Positions 1-9,101 are shown, counted from the first letter of the stretch. The stretch: 64,000 nt of DNA from Polaribacter huanghezhanensis (GCF_030444335.1 NZ_CP128595.1:372001-436000), one strand, 5' to 3'. Numbers and translations: made by a program. The notes: generated by a model from the letters alone, not told the origin.

Positions 1-84
1 ACTCACATCAATTTGATTTTCTTGTTTGTTATCACATGAAAATAAGATTGTAAAAAGAGAAAAAATGAAAAAATATTTCCGCAT
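1..84 (-). CDS. gldB: Start of a lipoprotein gene, probably gliding protein GldB (partial)
   Basis: Reading leftward from an ATG at 82-84, 28 codons stay open to the window edge. The product begins with a short positively charged stretch, a Phe/Leu/Ile-rich hydrophobic segment and a lipobox ending LFSC (Cys17), followed by a polar DNKQEN stretch, which is a typical flavobacterial outer-membrane lipoprotein start. It is divergent from nadE. In gliding flavobacteria, gldB (an essential gliding lipoprotein) often neighbours nadE, so GldB is a context-based guess; only the lipoprotein signal is actually visible. Confidence 0.5.
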   Translation of the reverse strand, partial: MRKYFFIFSLFTILFSCDNKQENQIDVS

Positions 85-119
85 TATATTTGTATATTAG
101 AGTTCTAATTTAAGAACGA

Positions 120-127
120 CAAAAGTA
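120..127 (-). promoter_or_regulatory. Bacteroidota -7 box for the gldB-like gene
   Basis: The minus strand reads TACTTTTG, an exact match to the TAnnTTTG -7 consensus of Bacteroidota sigma factor promoters, 36 bp upstream of the lipoprotein ATG. No clear -33 TTG was found at the expected spacing. Confidence 0.45.
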
Positions 128-143
128 CTAAAATAGTTTATAA

Positions 144-932
144 ATGAATGCAGAAAAAGTATCTGAACATATTGTTAATTGGTTAAAAAATTATGCAATT
201 GATGCAAAAGTAAACGGATTTGTTATAGGAATTTCGGGCGGAATAGATTCTGCAGTAACTTCCGTCCTTTGTGCAAAAACTGGCTTCAAAACTGTTTGTG
301 TAGAAATGCCAATTCATCAAGCAGAAAGTCAAGTTAACAGAGCATTAGAGCATATTAATCATTTAAAAGATACTTTTAGCAATGTGTCTTCTGTGAAAAT
401 TGATTTAACAAGTACTTTCGAAGATTTTAAAAAGCAAACCCCAAGTATAGAGAATTCATCAACATTAGATTTGGCATTGGCAAATACACGAGCACGATTA
501 AGAATGACCTCTTTGTATTATTTAGCTGGATTAGATGGATTATTAGTAGCAGGAACAGGAAATAAAGTGGAAGATTTTGGCGTTGGTTTCTACACAAAAT
601 ATGGCGATGGCGGCGTAGATGTAAGTCCGATTGCAGATTTATTAAAATCGGAAGTGTACGAATTGGCTACCTGTTTGCGCATAACAAAATCTATACAAAA
701 CGCACAACCAACTGACGGTTTATTTGGCGATAGCAGAACAGATGAAGATCAAATCGGCGCTTCTTATGACGAACTAGAATGGGCAATGCATATGTTAGAA
801 AATGGGAAATTTACTTTAGATTTCACAGGAAGAAAACTAGAAGTATTTAAAATATATACCCGATTAAATACCATTAATCAGCATAAAATGCTTCCAGTAC
901 CTATTTGTAAAATTAGTGATGATTTAAAGTAG
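144..932 (+). CDS. nadE: NH3-dependent NAD+ synthetase
   Basis: It catalyses the last step of NAD biosynthesis, ATP-dependent amidation of nicotinate adenine dinucleotide, in the cytoplasm. At 262 aa it is the short ammonia-dependent form without a glutaminase domain. The ATP-pyrophosphatase P-loop SGGIDS is at residues 31-36, and conserved family stretches LANTRARLRM and GTGNKVEDFGVGFYTKYGDGG follow. The region AQPTDGLFGDSRTDEDQIG near residues 187-206 is the C-terminal substrate-binding part. It is a single gene divergent from the gldB-like gene. Identification is secure. Confidence 0.95.
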   Translation: MNAEKVSEHIVNWLKNYAIDAKVNGFVIGISGGIDSAVTSVLCAKTGFKTVCVEMPIHQAESQVNRALEHINHLKDTFSNVSSVKIDLTSTFEDFKKQTPSIENSSTLDLALANTRARLRMTSLYYLAGLDGLLVAGTGNKVEDFGVGFYTKYGDGGVDVSPIADLLKSEVYELATCLRITKSIQNAQPTDGLFGDSRTDEDQIGASYDELEWAMHMLENGKFTLDFTGRKLEVFKIYTRLNTINQHKMLPVPICKISDDLK

Positions 933-1055
933 ATTTGCTGCTATCATAGTTCTTTTAATTCTACGATATGCTTTTTTCTTAGAACCATTTACAACAGAAA
1001 ATGGCAAGAGTATAAAAAGTCTAATAATGTTTAAGATTTGCAGTATTTTTTTCAT
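924..1055 (-). CDS. Small basic membrane-type protein, 43 aa (hypothetical)
   Basis: An ATG-initiated frame of 43 codons on the minus strand fills most of the nadE-dnaG gap; its stop codon overlaps the last codons of nadE. The product has a hydrophobic stretch (about residues 5-22, LQILNIIRLFILLPF) followed by a basic tail (GSKKKAYRRIKRT). An A-rich stretch precedes the ATG, as is usual for Bacteroidota genes lacking a Shine-Dalgarno. It resembles no family I can name. It lies downstream of dnaG on the same strand and could be co-transcribed, or it may be a chance frame. Confidence 0.35.
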   Translation of the reverse strand: MKKILQILNIIRLFILLPFSVVNGSKKKAYRRIKRTMIAANLL

Positions 1056-1140
1056 GTATTTTCTTTTTTTAGCGGATACTAATATACACAAAAAACAAAA
1101 CAAAAAAACTACGTAGAAATACGTGTTTTAAAAAAAGAGG

Positions 1141-3129
1141 TTAAATAACTCTATTTAGCTTTTCAAATAACCGTTTTTTGAGCCCTGTATAATTAGAAAT
1201 TAGCTCTAAATCTACCGTTTTAGAGTTTTCTTTTTGAGCATCTTTCATTATTTCATTAATCTTACGTTCTATCAGAATTCTTCTAAGATTTAAAATTGCA
1301 TCTGTAACTAATTTTGGAAGGATATTTACCGTTTCTGTAACAAAAATATTTTTACGTTCCCATTCGCTCAACGTGTATTTTTCTTCATCCATCAAAATAC
1401 TTGTTACTTCATTTGCGATTTCTTTATTTTCGTGATGAATTAAACTACTAATTTCAATTTTTTCGTTCTGACTGATTTGATTTATCAACTCATAATACAC
1501 CAATTGAAAAACAGTATTGGTAAACTCAATTTCATCATCTTGAAGATTTAAATACAACTCTTTAAAAACCGGAGAAGTATATTTTTCGATCTCTTCAACC
1601 AATTTTCCGTGTTCATTTTCAGTTTCAATAATATTTGTAAAACTCACCTCTTCGTTTCCAAATAAAAGTAAAATTCTAATAATTTCTTTTTCGAGCAACT
1701 CTAACTGATTTACCTTCTGAGCTAAACCTCCTCCTTTAACTGCTGTCATTGCAGATTCTTGTTCCGCAAAATATTCTGGTGGTGGCTGATTTGGATCTAC
1801 ATTTCTTTGTTTACTTTTAGAATTGGCTTCTTTATTTAAAATTTGTGCCAACTCACTAAACAACACTCGTTCAGAAATGTCCATGATTCTAGAACATTCC
1901 TGCACATACACTTCTCGCTGAATTCCGTCTGGAATTTTAGAAATACTTGTTACAATATCTCTAATCAATCCTGCTTTTTTAACAGGATCATTCTTGGCTT
2001 CTTTCATCAATAAAGAAACCTTAAAATTGATAAAATCTTGAGCCTTATTTTCTAAATACTCTTTTAATTCAGCATCAGAATGCGATTTTGCAAAACTATC
2101 TGGATCTTCTCCTTCAGGAAAAGTCACCACTTTTACATTCATTCCTTGTTCTAAAATCAAATCGATCCCACGAATCGAAGCTCTTAAACCAGCTGCATCT
2201 CCATCAAAAAGGACTGTAATATTCTGTGTTAATCTTCTAACCAAACGTATTTGATCTGAAGTTAACGCTGTTCCTGAAGACGCCACAACGTTTTCTATTC
2301 CAGATTGATGAAACGAAATAACATCGGTATATCCTTCTACTAAAAAACAATTGTCTTGTTTGGCAATTTCCTTCTTCGCTTGATAAATTCCGTATAAAAT
2401 TTTACTCTTGTGGTAAATATCACTTTCAGGTGAATTTAAATATTTCGCCGCTTTTTTATCCGCAATTAAAATTCGCCCACCAAAACCAAGAATTCTTCCC
2501 GACATGGAATGAATTGGAAATAAAACACGTCCTTTAAATCGATCAAACTGTTTGTTTTCTTTTACAATTGTTAATCCGGTTGATGCTAAATATTTGATGT
2601 CGTAGCCTTTTTTTAAAGCTGATTTTGTAAAATTATCCCATTCGTCTTTACAATATCCTAAATCAAATTTCTCAATAATATCATCTCTAAAACCACGCTC
2701 TTTAAAATACGAAAGTCCAATTGCTTTTCCTTGCTGCGTATGTAGCATTAAATCATGAAAATATTCTGCAGCGAATTTAGACACCAAAAACATACTTTCA
2801 CGTTCGTTTAATTGTTGTTTTTGTTCGTCTGATTGCTCAGTTTCTTCAATTTCAATATTGTATTTGTTCGCCAAATATCTGATGGCTTCTGGATACGAAT
2901 AATGTTCGTGTTCCATTAAAAAAGAAACAGAAGTTCCTCCTTTACCTGTACTAAAATCCTTCCAAATTTGTTTTACAGGAGACACCATAAAAGAAGGCGA
3001 TTTCTCATCTGTAAACGGACTTAATCCTTTAAAGTTACTTCCTGCTTTTTTTAATTGTACAAACTCACCAATAACTTCTTCTACTCTTGCAGTTTCAAAA
3101 ACACGATCGATGGTTTGTTTGGATATCAT
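1141..3129 (-). CDS. dnaG: DNA primase with degenerate zinc-binding domain
   Basis: It synthesises RNA primers at the replication fork. Domains in order: N-terminal zinc-domain fold (residues about 1-100), catalytic core, Toprim domain with EGYTDVI and the metal-binding DGDAAG motif (about 265-315), and a C-terminal helicase-interaction region. The 662-aa length is normal. The CHC2 ligands (C-x2-H-x17-C-x2-C) are all replaced: the aligned positions are Ser37, Thr40, Asp58 and Thr61 in LSPFTDEKSPSF and WKDFSTGKGG. The surrounding fold residues (PSF, VSP, KGG) are conserved, so the domain is retained without its zinc site. I believe related flavobacterial primases share this. The ATG at 3129 is the natural start. 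Confidence 0.93.
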   Translation of the reverse strand: MISKQTIDRVFETARVEEVIGEFVQLKKAGSNFKGLSPFTDEKSPSFMVSPVKQIWKDFSTGKGGTSVSFLMEHEHYSYPEAIRYLANKYNIEIEETEQSDEQKQQLNERESMFLVSKFAAEYFHDLMLHTQQGKAIGLSYFKERGFRDDIIEKFDLGYCKDEWDNFTKSALKKGYDIKYLASTGLTIVKENKQFDRFKGRVLFPIHSMSGRILGFGGRILIADKKAAKYLNSPESDIYHKSKILYGIYQAKKEIAKQDNCFLVEGYTDVISFHQSGIENVVASSGTALTSDQIRLVRRLTQNITVLFDGDAAGLRASIRGIDLILEQGMNVKVVTFPEGEDPDSFAKSHSDAELKEYLENKAQDFINFKVSLLMKEAKNDPVKKAGLIRDIVTSISKIPDGIQREVYVQECSRIMDISERVLFSELAQILNKEANSKSKQRNVDPNQPPPEYFAEQESAMTAVKGGGLAQKVNQLELLEKEIIRILLLFGNEEVSFTNIIETENEHGKLVEEIEKYTSPVFKELYLNLQDDEIEFTNTVFQLVYYELINQISQNEKIEISSLIHHENKEIANEVTSILMDEEKYTLSEWERKNIFVTETVNILPKLVTDAILNLRRILIERKINEIMKDAQKENSKTVDLELISNYTGLKKRLFEKLNRVI

Positions 3130-3143
3130 AAAACAAAAATATA

Positions 3144-3180
3144 AAAAAAGACCTCACAAAGTTATCTTTTATGAGGTCTT
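3144..3180 (-). terminator. Intrinsic terminator after clpX
   Basis: The inverted repeat AAGACCTCA (3148-3156) / TGAGGTCTT (3172-3180) forms a 9-bp stem. Read on the minus strand it follows the clpX stop codon and is followed by a run of seven T, so it terminates the clpP-clpX transcript ahead of dnaG. Confidence 0.8.
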
Positions 3181-3198
3181 AATTAATTTTAACTATTC

Positions 3199-4440
3199 TT
3201 AAGAAGCAACACTCAATTTCTTTAATGCTGTCTTTGTTAATTTATTTTCAGCATATTCTTTCGTTACTTTAAATTCTTTTATATCAGAACTTGGTAACTC
3301 GAACATGGCGTCTGTAAAAATTGCTTCACACAACGAACGCAAACCTCTTGCGCCCAATTTGTATTCTACTGCTTTATCTACAATATACATCAATGCTTCT
3401 TCGTCTATTTCGAATGTAATATCATCCATAGAAAACAGCTTGGTATATTGCTTGATAATTGAATTTTTAGGTTCTGTTAAAATTGCTCTTAACGTTTTTG
3501 CATCTAACGGATTCATATAACTCAACACTGGTAAACGACCAATGATTTCTGGAATTAATCCAAAAGCCTTTAAATCTGAAGGAATGATGTATTGCAATAA
3601 ATTATCTTCATCAATTTTATTTTCTGCAACAGAAGCAGAATATCCAACAGCTTGCATATTTAAACGTTTGCTAATCATTCTATCGATTCCAGAAAATGCG
3701 CCACCAGCAATAAATAAAATATCTTTGGTATTTACTTCAATAAATTTTTGATCTGGATGTTTTCTTCCTCCTTTTGGAGCAACATTCACAACCGAACCTT
3801 CTAATAATTTTAACAACGCTTGCTGAACGCCTTCACCAGAAACATCTCTAGTAATTGACGGATTGTCTCCTTTACGAGCAATTTTATCAATTTCATCAAT
3901 AAAAACAATTCCTCTTTCTGCTTTTGTTACGTCGTAATCGGCAACTTGTAATAAGCGGCTTAAAATACTTTCTACATCTTCTCCAACATAACCAGCTTGT
4001 GTTAAAACAGTGGCATCTACAATTGAAAAAGGTACGTTTAGCATTTTGGCAATCGTTTTTGCAACCAATGTTTTTCCTGTTCCAGTTTCTCCAACTAAAA
4101 TGATATTACTCTTTTCTATTTCTACATCGTCCTCTTCATTAGATTTTGATTGTAATAATCTTTTATAATGATTGTAAACGGCAACGGACATCGATTTTTT
4201 AGTTTCTGTTTGTCCAATTATATATTGATCTAAAAACTCTTTGATTTCTTTTGGCTTTTTCAGCATTAAATCTTTAGACAATCCGCTTGTTTGCTTTTCT
4301 GTAACTTCTTCTTCTAAAATACCCGTTGCTTGCTCAATACATTTATCACAAATGTGCGCATCAATCCCAGCAATTAACAAATTAGTTTCTGCTTTTTTAC
4401 GTCCACAAAACGAACATTCTAAATTTTCTTCTTTCGACAT
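3199..4440 (-). CDS. clpX: ATP-dependent Clp protease ATP-binding subunit ClpX
   Basis: AAA+ unfoldase that recognises substrates and feeds them to ClpP. The N-terminal zinc finger has four cysteines (C9, C12, C31, C34). Walker A GETGTGKT is at 117-124 and Walker B reads [10 protein letters not shown]. The pore-loop region GYVGEDVE and the C-terminal D2 domain (ARGLRSL sensor 2) are present. At 413 aa the length is standard. It lies directly downstream of clpP, separated by a short gap of TTAGC-like repeats, and ends at an intrinsic terminator. Confidence 0.97.
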   Translation of the reverse strand: MSKEENLECSFCGRKKAETNLLIAGIDAHICDKCIEQATGILEEEVTEKQTSGLSKDLMLKKPKEIKEFLDQYIIGQTETKKSMSVAVYNHYKRLLQSKSNEEDDVEIEKSNIILVGETGTGKTLVAKTIAKMLNVPFSIVDATVLTQAGYVGEDVESILSRLLQVADYDVTKAERGIVFIDEIDKIARKGDNPSITRDVSGEGVQQALLKLLEGSVVNVAPKGGRKHPDQKFIEVNTKDILFIAGGAFSGIDRMISKRLNMQAVGYSASVAENKIDEDNLLQYIIPSDLKAFGLIPEIIGRLPVLSYMNPLDAKTLRAILTEPKNSIIKQYTKLFSMDDITFEIDEEALMYIVDKAVEYKLGARGLRSLCEAIFTDAMFELPSSDIKEFKVTKEYAENKLTKTALKKLSVAS

Positions 4441-4498
4441 TTTGTTAGCTTTTGGCTGTTAGCAATTAGCAAAAGGCTAAGGGCTATTGGCTTTTTCT
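4441..4498. repeat. Short TTAGC-type intergenic repeats between clpP and clpX
   Basis: The gap contains several copies of TTAGC, GGCT and their complements (TTGTTAGCTTTTGGC, TTAGCAATTAGC, AAGGCTAAGGGC). Such low-complexity spacers are frequent between flavobacterial genes; I infer no function. Confidence 0.45.
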
Positions 4499-5161
4499 TT
4501 ATTTTTTTCTTGTTAAAATTTCATCAATCATACCATATTCTTTAGCTTCTGAAGCAATCATCCAATAATCTCTATCAGAATCTGCGTTTACTTTTTCTAT
4601 GGTTTGTCCAGAATGATTTGCAATAATTTCATACAATTCATCTTTTAATTTCAAGATTTCTCTTGTTGTAATTTCAATATCTGATGCTTGTCCTTGTGCG
4701 CCACCTAAAGGTTGGTGAATCATAATTCTAGAGTGTGGTAATGCAGAACGTTTTCCTTTTTCTCCTGCACACATTAAAACTGCTCCCATAGAAGCTGCCA
4801 TTCCTGTACAAATTGTTGCAACATCTGGTTTTATAAATTGCATGGTATCGTAAATCCCCAATCCAGCATACACTCCACCTCCAGGAGAATTGATGTAAAT
4901 AGAAATATCTTTTGATGCATCTACACTTTCTAAGAATAATAATTGCGCTTGAATTACATTCGCAACCTGATCGTTAATTCCAGTTCCTAAAAAGATAATT
5001 CTATCCATCATTAAACGAGAAAAAACATCCATTTGAGTAATGTTCATTTGACGTTCTTCCATAATATATGGCGTTAAACTACTTGTTATTTTACCTAGAT
5101 GTGTGCTACTTATTCCGTGGTGTTTTGTTGCGTATTTTTCGAACTCTTTTCCGTAATCCAT
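4499..5161 (-). CDS. clpP: ATP-dependent Clp protease proteolytic subunit
   Basis: Serine protease subunit of the ClpXP degradation machine. The catalytic Ser is S124 in GMAASMGA and the catalytic His is H149 in [10 protein letters not shown]; the oxyanion and handle regions look normal. Length 220 aa, with a short propeptide-like N-terminus. It is first in a clpP-clpX operon, and a consensus TATCTTTG box lies just upstream. Confidence 0.96.
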   Translation of the reverse strand: MDYGKEFEKYATKHHGISSTHLGKITSSLTPYIMEERQMNITQMDVFSRLMMDRIIFLGTGINDQVANVIQAQLLFLESVDASKDISIYINSPGGGVYAGLGIYDTMQFIKPDVATICTGMAASMGAVLMCAGEKGKRSALPHSRIMIHQPLGGAQGQASDIEITTREILKLKDELYEIIANHSGQTIEKVNADSDRDYWMIASEAKEYGMIDEILTRKK

Positions 5162-5192
5162 TTCCTGATTATTTTTTAAATGTTTTGAACTG

Positions 5193-5200
5193 CAAAGATA
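5193..5200 (-). promoter_or_regulatory. -7 promoter box for clpP-clpX
   Basis: The minus strand reads TATCTTTGC, an exact TAnnTTTG match, about 32 bp upstream of the clpP ATG. Confidence 0.6.
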
Positions 5201-5238
5201 AGAACTATAAAGTTAATATTTTGTTACAGTTGATGGCT

Positions 5239-5270
5239 AAAAAAACCTGAACTTTTGAATTCAGGTTTTT
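5239..5270 (-). terminator. Intrinsic terminator after tig
   Basis: The stem AAAAACCTGAA (5241-5251) / TTCAGGTTTTT (5260-5270) has an 8-nt loop and continues into a T run on the minus strand. It lies 65 bp past the tig stop codon. Confidence 0.8.
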
Positions 5271-5334
5271 AGTTATTAATGTTTCTTTACTTTACAAAAA
5301 CAGCAGAGTGAGATACAAAAACAGTTGAAAACTG

Positions 5335-6657
5335 TTACTTATAAACTTCTTTGATAAAGTCTTCGTAGGTAACTTCTTTTGTTTTAAATGTGATGTTTTC
5401 TTTATAGAAAGTCAACAATTTATGAGAAATTAATTGCTCTTGTAAACGCTTCGCTTCGTCTTGGTTTCCTAAGATTCTTGCTGCAATATCGTCCAATTCT
5501 TTTTCTTCTGGATTCATATTACCAAATTGTGCCATTTGCGTTCTGATAAATCCTTTTGCATAGTCAACCAATTCTGCATAATCTAATTTGATGTCATTAT
5601 CTTTCATCACCTTTCCTTCGATCAATTGATAACGCAATCCTTTTTCTGATTTCGCAAATTCTTCAGCAGCTTCTTCAGCAGTCATTTCTTTTTCTCCTGC
5701 TGTAGCCAACCATTTTTGCAAAAATTCTTTAGGTAAGTCAAACTTTGTGTTTTCTACTAAATATTCAGTTACTGCATTTAATAATTGTTGATCTCCTTGT
5801 GCTAAGAACTGCTTTTCTGCATCTTCTTTAATTCTGTTTCTTACTTCTGTAACAGATTTTACATCACCATTTGGAAATAATTTATCAAACAATTCTTGAT
5901 CTAATTCTGCTAATTCTGTAACTGTAATTTCTTCAATAGTAAAAGAAATTGCAATGTCTAAACCATGAATTTCATCGTGAGACAAACCTAAAGTTCCTTC
6001 TAATTTATGATCATCAGAAAACAAACCTTTTGTTTTTAATTCTAAAACATCTCCAACTTTAGCGCCCACAAACTTTTTTAAGCTTGATTTTCCTTTAAGG
6101 TCAGCTAAAGCGATGGTAGATTTTTTATTGATTTCTTTTTCTTCGTTTACAAAAGTTCCGGTTACGTTTGCATTTTCTGTCACTGCATCTACAGTATTCA
6201 TTTTTCCGTAACGAGATTGTAAATTTTCTACTTCTTTATCAATTAAAGCATCATCTGCAACAATATTGTATTGAGTGATTTTCTTTTTTGCTGATAAATC
6301 TACTGTAAATTCTGGAGCTAATCCTAGCTCGAACTCAAAAGAAAAAGTTTCTGTATCCCAAGAAAAATTATCTTGAACTCTAGGCAATGGATTTCCTAAA
6401 ATATCTAATTTTTCTTCGGTTAAAAATTTATTTAAAGATTCTTGTAGTAATTTGTTAACCTCATCTATCATGATAGATTTTCCGTATTGTTTTTTTACCA
6501 TTCCCATTGGCACATGCCCTTTTCTAAATCCTGGAATGTCTGCTTTTTTACGGTAATCTTGTAATACTTCTGCTACTTTAGTTTGATAGTCTTCTGCAAC
6601 AATATCAACTTTAACAACTGCATTTAATGCATCTACGTTTTCTTTGGTAATATTCAT
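5335..6657 (-). CDS. tig: Trigger factor, ribosome-associated chaperone
   Basis: It binds nascent chains at the ribosome exit tunnel. The ribosome-docking signature GFRKGHVP is at about residues 42-49. A central region (about 150-240) replaces or corresponds to the PPIase (FKBP-like) domain, including GDVLELKTKGLF and LGLSHDEIHGL. The helical C-terminal chaperone arms follow. At 440 aa it has family length. It is monocistronic, with its own promoter box and terminator, and is adjacent to clpPX as in many bacteria. Confidence 0.94.
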   Translation of the reverse strand: MNITKENVDALNAVVKVDIVAEDYQTKVAEVLQDYRKKADIPGFRKGHVPMGMVKKQYGKSIMIDEVNKLLQESLNKFLTEEKLDILGNPLPRVQDNFSWDTETFSFEFELGLAPEFTVDLSAKKKITQYNIVADDALIDKEVENLQSRYGKMNTVDAVTENANVTGTFVNEEKEINKKSTIALADLKGKSSLKKFVGAKVGDVLELKTKGLFSDDHKLEGTLGLSHDEIHGLDIAISFTIEEITVTELAELDQELFDKLFPNGDVKSVTEVRNRIKEDAEKQFLAQGDQQLLNAVTEYLVENTKFDLPKEFLQKWLATAGEKEMTAEEAAEEFAKSEKGLRYQLIEGKVMKDNDIKLDYAELVDYAKGFIRTQMAQFGNMNPEEKELDDIAARILGNQDEAKRLQEQLISHKLLTFYKENITFKTKEVTYEDFIKEVYK

Positions 6658-6689
6658 AATATAAAATTATAATCTTAAAAAATTGGCTG

Positions 6690-6697
6690 CAAAATTA
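6690..6697 (-). promoter_or_regulatory. -7 promoter box for tig
   Basis: The minus strand reads TAATTTTGC, matching TAnnTTTG, 33 bp upstream of the tig ATG. Confidence 0.5.
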
Positions 6698-6751
6698 GTG
6701 ATTTTTACCAACTCTGCAAAGGTTTAAATACTTCTATTTCAGTTAAATTGA

Positions 6752-7102
6752 TTATTCTTCTTTTTTGTCTTTGATCAATTTAAATAAAGCTGATCTAAAC
6801 ACAGAAAGTAAAATACTAAACAATAATGCAGAGAAAAAACTCGACACTAAAAATCCGCCAACCAAATGAGCTGCTAGTAAAATGATGATTGCATTTATCA
6901 CAAACAAAAACAAGCCAAGCGTTACTATTGTTGCTGGCAATGTAAAAAAGATTAAAAGCGGACGAACAAACATATTTAATATGGCAATTGCAAACGCAAC
7001 CCAAATTGCAGTTACATAATTTGCAACTTCTACTCCGGGTAAAATTGCAGCTAATACAAAAACAGCAATCGCTGTAAGTAATACTTTTAGAAGAAAATTC
7101 AT
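6752..7102 (-). CDS. Phage holin family 4 / DUF360-type membrane protein
   Basis: A 116-aa protein with four hydrophobic helices. The pattern (NYVTAIWVAFAIAILNMFVRP, then an LPATIVTLGLFLFVINAIIILLAA-type stretch) matches the widespread small integral membrane family annotated as phage holin 4 superfamily; it is chromosomal and not a sign of a prophage. An in-frame ATG 15 codons upstream exists, but the internal ATG (7100-7102) starts directly at the first membrane helix and is preferred. Function is unknown. Confidence 0.75.
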   Translation of the reverse strand: MNFLLKVLLTAIAVFVLAAILPGVEVANYVTAIWVAFAIAILNMFVRPLLIFFTLPATIVTLGLFLFVINAIIILLAAHLVGGFLVSSFFSALLFSILLSVFRSALFKLIKDKKEE

Positions 7103-7233
7103 TTTTAACTGTTTTAATTTAAATGAGTTGTACGAAAAGTACGCCAAAGTTATTTTACTGATAAAACGGCAGCTAATCTTAGTTTAAGTTGTAAAAAATG
7201 AAACATTCTGTCAGTTCTTTAACGATAAGGTTG

Positions 7234-7240
7234 TACTTTG
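7234..7240 (+). promoter_or_regulatory. Near-consensus -7 box (TACTTTG) upstream of a small lipoprotein gene
   Basis: TACTTTGCAC lies 16 bp before the ATG at 7256. It is one base shorter than TAnnTTTG, but TTTGCAC at this position is common in flavobacterial promoters. Confidence 0.4.
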
Positions 7241-7255
7241 CACAAAACAAATATC

Positions 7256-7483
7256 ATGAAAAAAATAGTTAAGATTACACTTATTTGCTTTTTAGCTTTA
7301 TCTATGACAGGTTGCGCAACTCTTCTTGGCGGCCCAGTTACTCAACATCAAAAAACAAAACCTTTACCAGGGCAACCACAAAGAGAAGTTCGAGTTTTGG
7401 CTTTAATTGCAGATATTGTGTTGTTTTTACCGGGAACAATTGTTGATTTTGCAACTGGAGCAATTTACAGACCAAGGCAATAA
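7256..7483 (+). CDS. Small YceK-like lipoprotein, 75 aa
   Basis: The start is placed at the ATG that begins MKKIVKITL, giving a signal peptide ending in the lipobox LSMTGC (Cys20). The rest is short: a polar PVTQHQKTKPLPGQPQR linker, then a hydrophobic VLALIADIVLFLPGTIVDF segment and GAIYRPRQ. The second part resembles the DFATGAIYRP end of small YceK-type lipoproteins. An upstream in-frame ATG (7238) would add six residues over the promoter box, so it is unlikely. Role unknown. Confidence 0.7.
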   Translation: MKKIVKITLICFLALSMTGCATLLGGPVTQHQKTKPLPGQPQREVRVLALIADIVLFLPGTIVDFATGAIYRPRQ

Positions 7484-7494
7484 TATTTTTGCTA

Positions 7495-8271
7495 TTAAAG
7501 TTTCAAAAAACTTCCAACAGCATTTAAAAAATCTGTAGGATTTTCGGCATGCAACCAATGTCCTGCATTTTTTATGGTAACAATTTTATGATTCGGAAAA
7601 TGCGCCTTAATTATAGGTTCCTCATCGGAAGTAATATACTCAGAATTTTCGCCTTTTAAGAATAAGGTTTCTCCTTCAAAAATAGTAAAAGAAGGCAAAG
7701 CTACTCCAACTTCATCATTATTTTCTGTTAAAGAAGGCAAGTTAAAACGGAAATCTAATTTTCCTTTTTCTTTCCAATAGATGTTTTGTGCTAAAAATTG
7801 ACGAACTCCAACTTCTGGAATTTTCTCTGTAAGCTTTTCATCTACCAAAGCTCTAGAAGTTTGCTTTGTAAAATCAATAGAATTTAACGCGTCTAAAATC
7901 TCTTGATGATGTGGTTTGTACCCTCTTGGAGAGATATCTGCAACCATTAATTTATCAACCAATCCTGGATATTCTACTGCAAATAACATGACTGTTTTTC
8001 CGCCCATAGAATGCCCTAAAAGATGTACTTTTTCTAATTGATAATGCTGCATATAATTGTGCAAATCTTCCACCATTAATTCGTAATCAAATGCATCTGC
8101 ATGAAAACTACGTCCATGATTTCTTTGATCTATTAAATGAACTTGAAACGAATCTGACAATTTGTTTCCAATTGTTTTCCAATTATCACCATTGCCAAAA
8201 TAACCGTGTAAAATCAACAGCGGTTTTCCTTCTCCAAGAATTCTGGAATGTAAGATTAGATTGTTAGACAT
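7495..8271 (-). CDS. Alpha/beta hydrolase (YbfF-like esterase)
   Basis: 258-aa alpha/beta-fold hydrolase. The oxyanion-hole region LHGYFGNGDNW is at 21-31, the nucleophile elbow GHSMGG has Ser88, and the catalytic His is in NAGHWLHAENP near residue 237. The early QRNHGRS motif is typical of YbfF/EST esterases. Substrate unknown. It is on the same strand as pdxJ, separated by 90 bp that hold a REP-like palindrome. Confidence 0.85.
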   Translation of the reverse strand: MSNNLILHSRILGEGKPLLILHGYFGNGDNWKTIGNKLSDSFQVHLIDQRNHGRSFHADAFDYELMVEDLHNYMQHYQLEKVHLLGHSMGGKTVMLFAVEYPGLVDKLMVADISPRGYKPHHQEILDALNSIDFTKQTSRALVDEKLTEKIPEVGVRQFLAQNIYWKEKGKLDFRFNLPSLTENNDEVGVALPSFTIFEGETLFLKGENSEYITSDEEPIIKAHFPNHKIVTIKNAGHWLHAENPTDFLNAVGSFLKL

Positions 8272-8314
8272 TTCTATTAGACTGTTAGATTGTTAGAGTT
8301 TTTAATTGTTAAAG

Positions 8315-8336
8315 AGGTCTCGACTCCGCTCGACCT
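8315..8336. repeat. REP-like imperfect palindrome
   Basis: The segment reads AGGTCTCGACTCCGCTCGAC plus CT: arms AGGTC(T)CGA and TCGACCT pair around CTCCGC. It is strikingly GC-rich for this genome. Palindromes of this GTCGAGCGGAGTCGA kind recur in intergenic spaces of many flavobacteria. No second copy was seen in this window. Confidence 0.5.
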
Positions 8337-8361
8337 GACATTATTCTTTCTACTTTAGCCC

Positions 8362-9084
8362 TTAACCTTTAGACTTTAATCTGTCCAAATACATATTTAC
8401 CACATTTTCTAATCCTAAATACAATGATTTAGAAATTAGCGCGTGTCCAATAGAAACTTCTGCTAAATTTGGGATGTTTTCTTTAAAAAACTTTATGTTC
8501 TCTAAACTTAAATCATGTCCTGCATTGATTCCCATTCCTAGATTGTGCGCTAAAACTGCAGCATCAGTATATGGTTTTATGGCATTTTTATTTCCTAAAT
8601 CAAACTGAGTAGCAAATTCTTCTGTATACAGTTCTATTCGGTCTGCTCCTGTTTTTGCCGCTGCTTCAATCAACTTTAAATCTGTATCAATAAAAATTGA
8701 AGTTCTAATTCCTGCCTTTTTAAATTCAGAAATCACTTCTTGTAAAAAAGATTGATTTTTAATGGTATCCCAACCAGCATTAGAGGTCAACGTATCAACA
8801 CTATCTGGAACCAACGTTACTTGTGTTGGTTTAATTTTTAACACCATTTCCATAAATTTCGGAATCGGATTTCCTTCAATATTGAATTCTGTTTTTACAA
8901 TTTCTTTTAAATCATACGCATCTTGATACCGAATATGACGTTCATCTGGTCGTGGATGAATGGTAATTCCTTCTGCACCATAAGATTCTATATCGCCAGT
9001 AACTTTTACAAGATTTGGAACATCTCCACCACGAGAATTACGCAACGTGGCAATTTTATTTACATTTACACTTAACTTTGTCAT
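8362..9084 (-). CDS. pdxJ: Pyridoxine 5'-phosphate synthase
   Basis: It condenses 1-deoxyxylulose 5-phosphate with 3-amino-2-oxopropyl phosphate to make PNP, the last step of DXP-dependent vitamin B6 synthesis. The 240-aa TIM barrel shows family motifs VNVNKIATLRNSRGG at the start, HPRPDERHI at 42-50, QVTLVPD at about 90-96, and GINAGHDLSLEN near residue 195. SIGHALISKSLYLGLE matches the C-terminal phosphate-binding part. It is divergent from the CBS-nadK pair. Confidence 0.95.
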   Translation of the reverse strand: MTKLSVNVNKIATLRNSRGGDVPNLVKVTGDIESYGAEGITIHPRPDERHIRYQDAYDLKEIVKTEFNIEGNPIPKFMEMVLKIKPTQVTLVPDSVDTLTSNAGWDTIKNQSFLQEVISEFKKAGIRTSIFIDTDLKLIEAAAKTGADRIELYTEEFATQFDLGNKNAIKPYTDAAVLAHNLGMGINAGHDLSLENIKFFKENIPNLAEVSIGHALISKSLYLGLENVVNMYLDRLKSKG

Positions 9085-9101
9085 AATCTAAAACTAAACA
9101 A

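Noticed and set aside
6752..7147. Holin-like protein as a sign of a prophage
   Set aside because: The family is a common chromosomal membrane protein and there are no other phage genes nearby.
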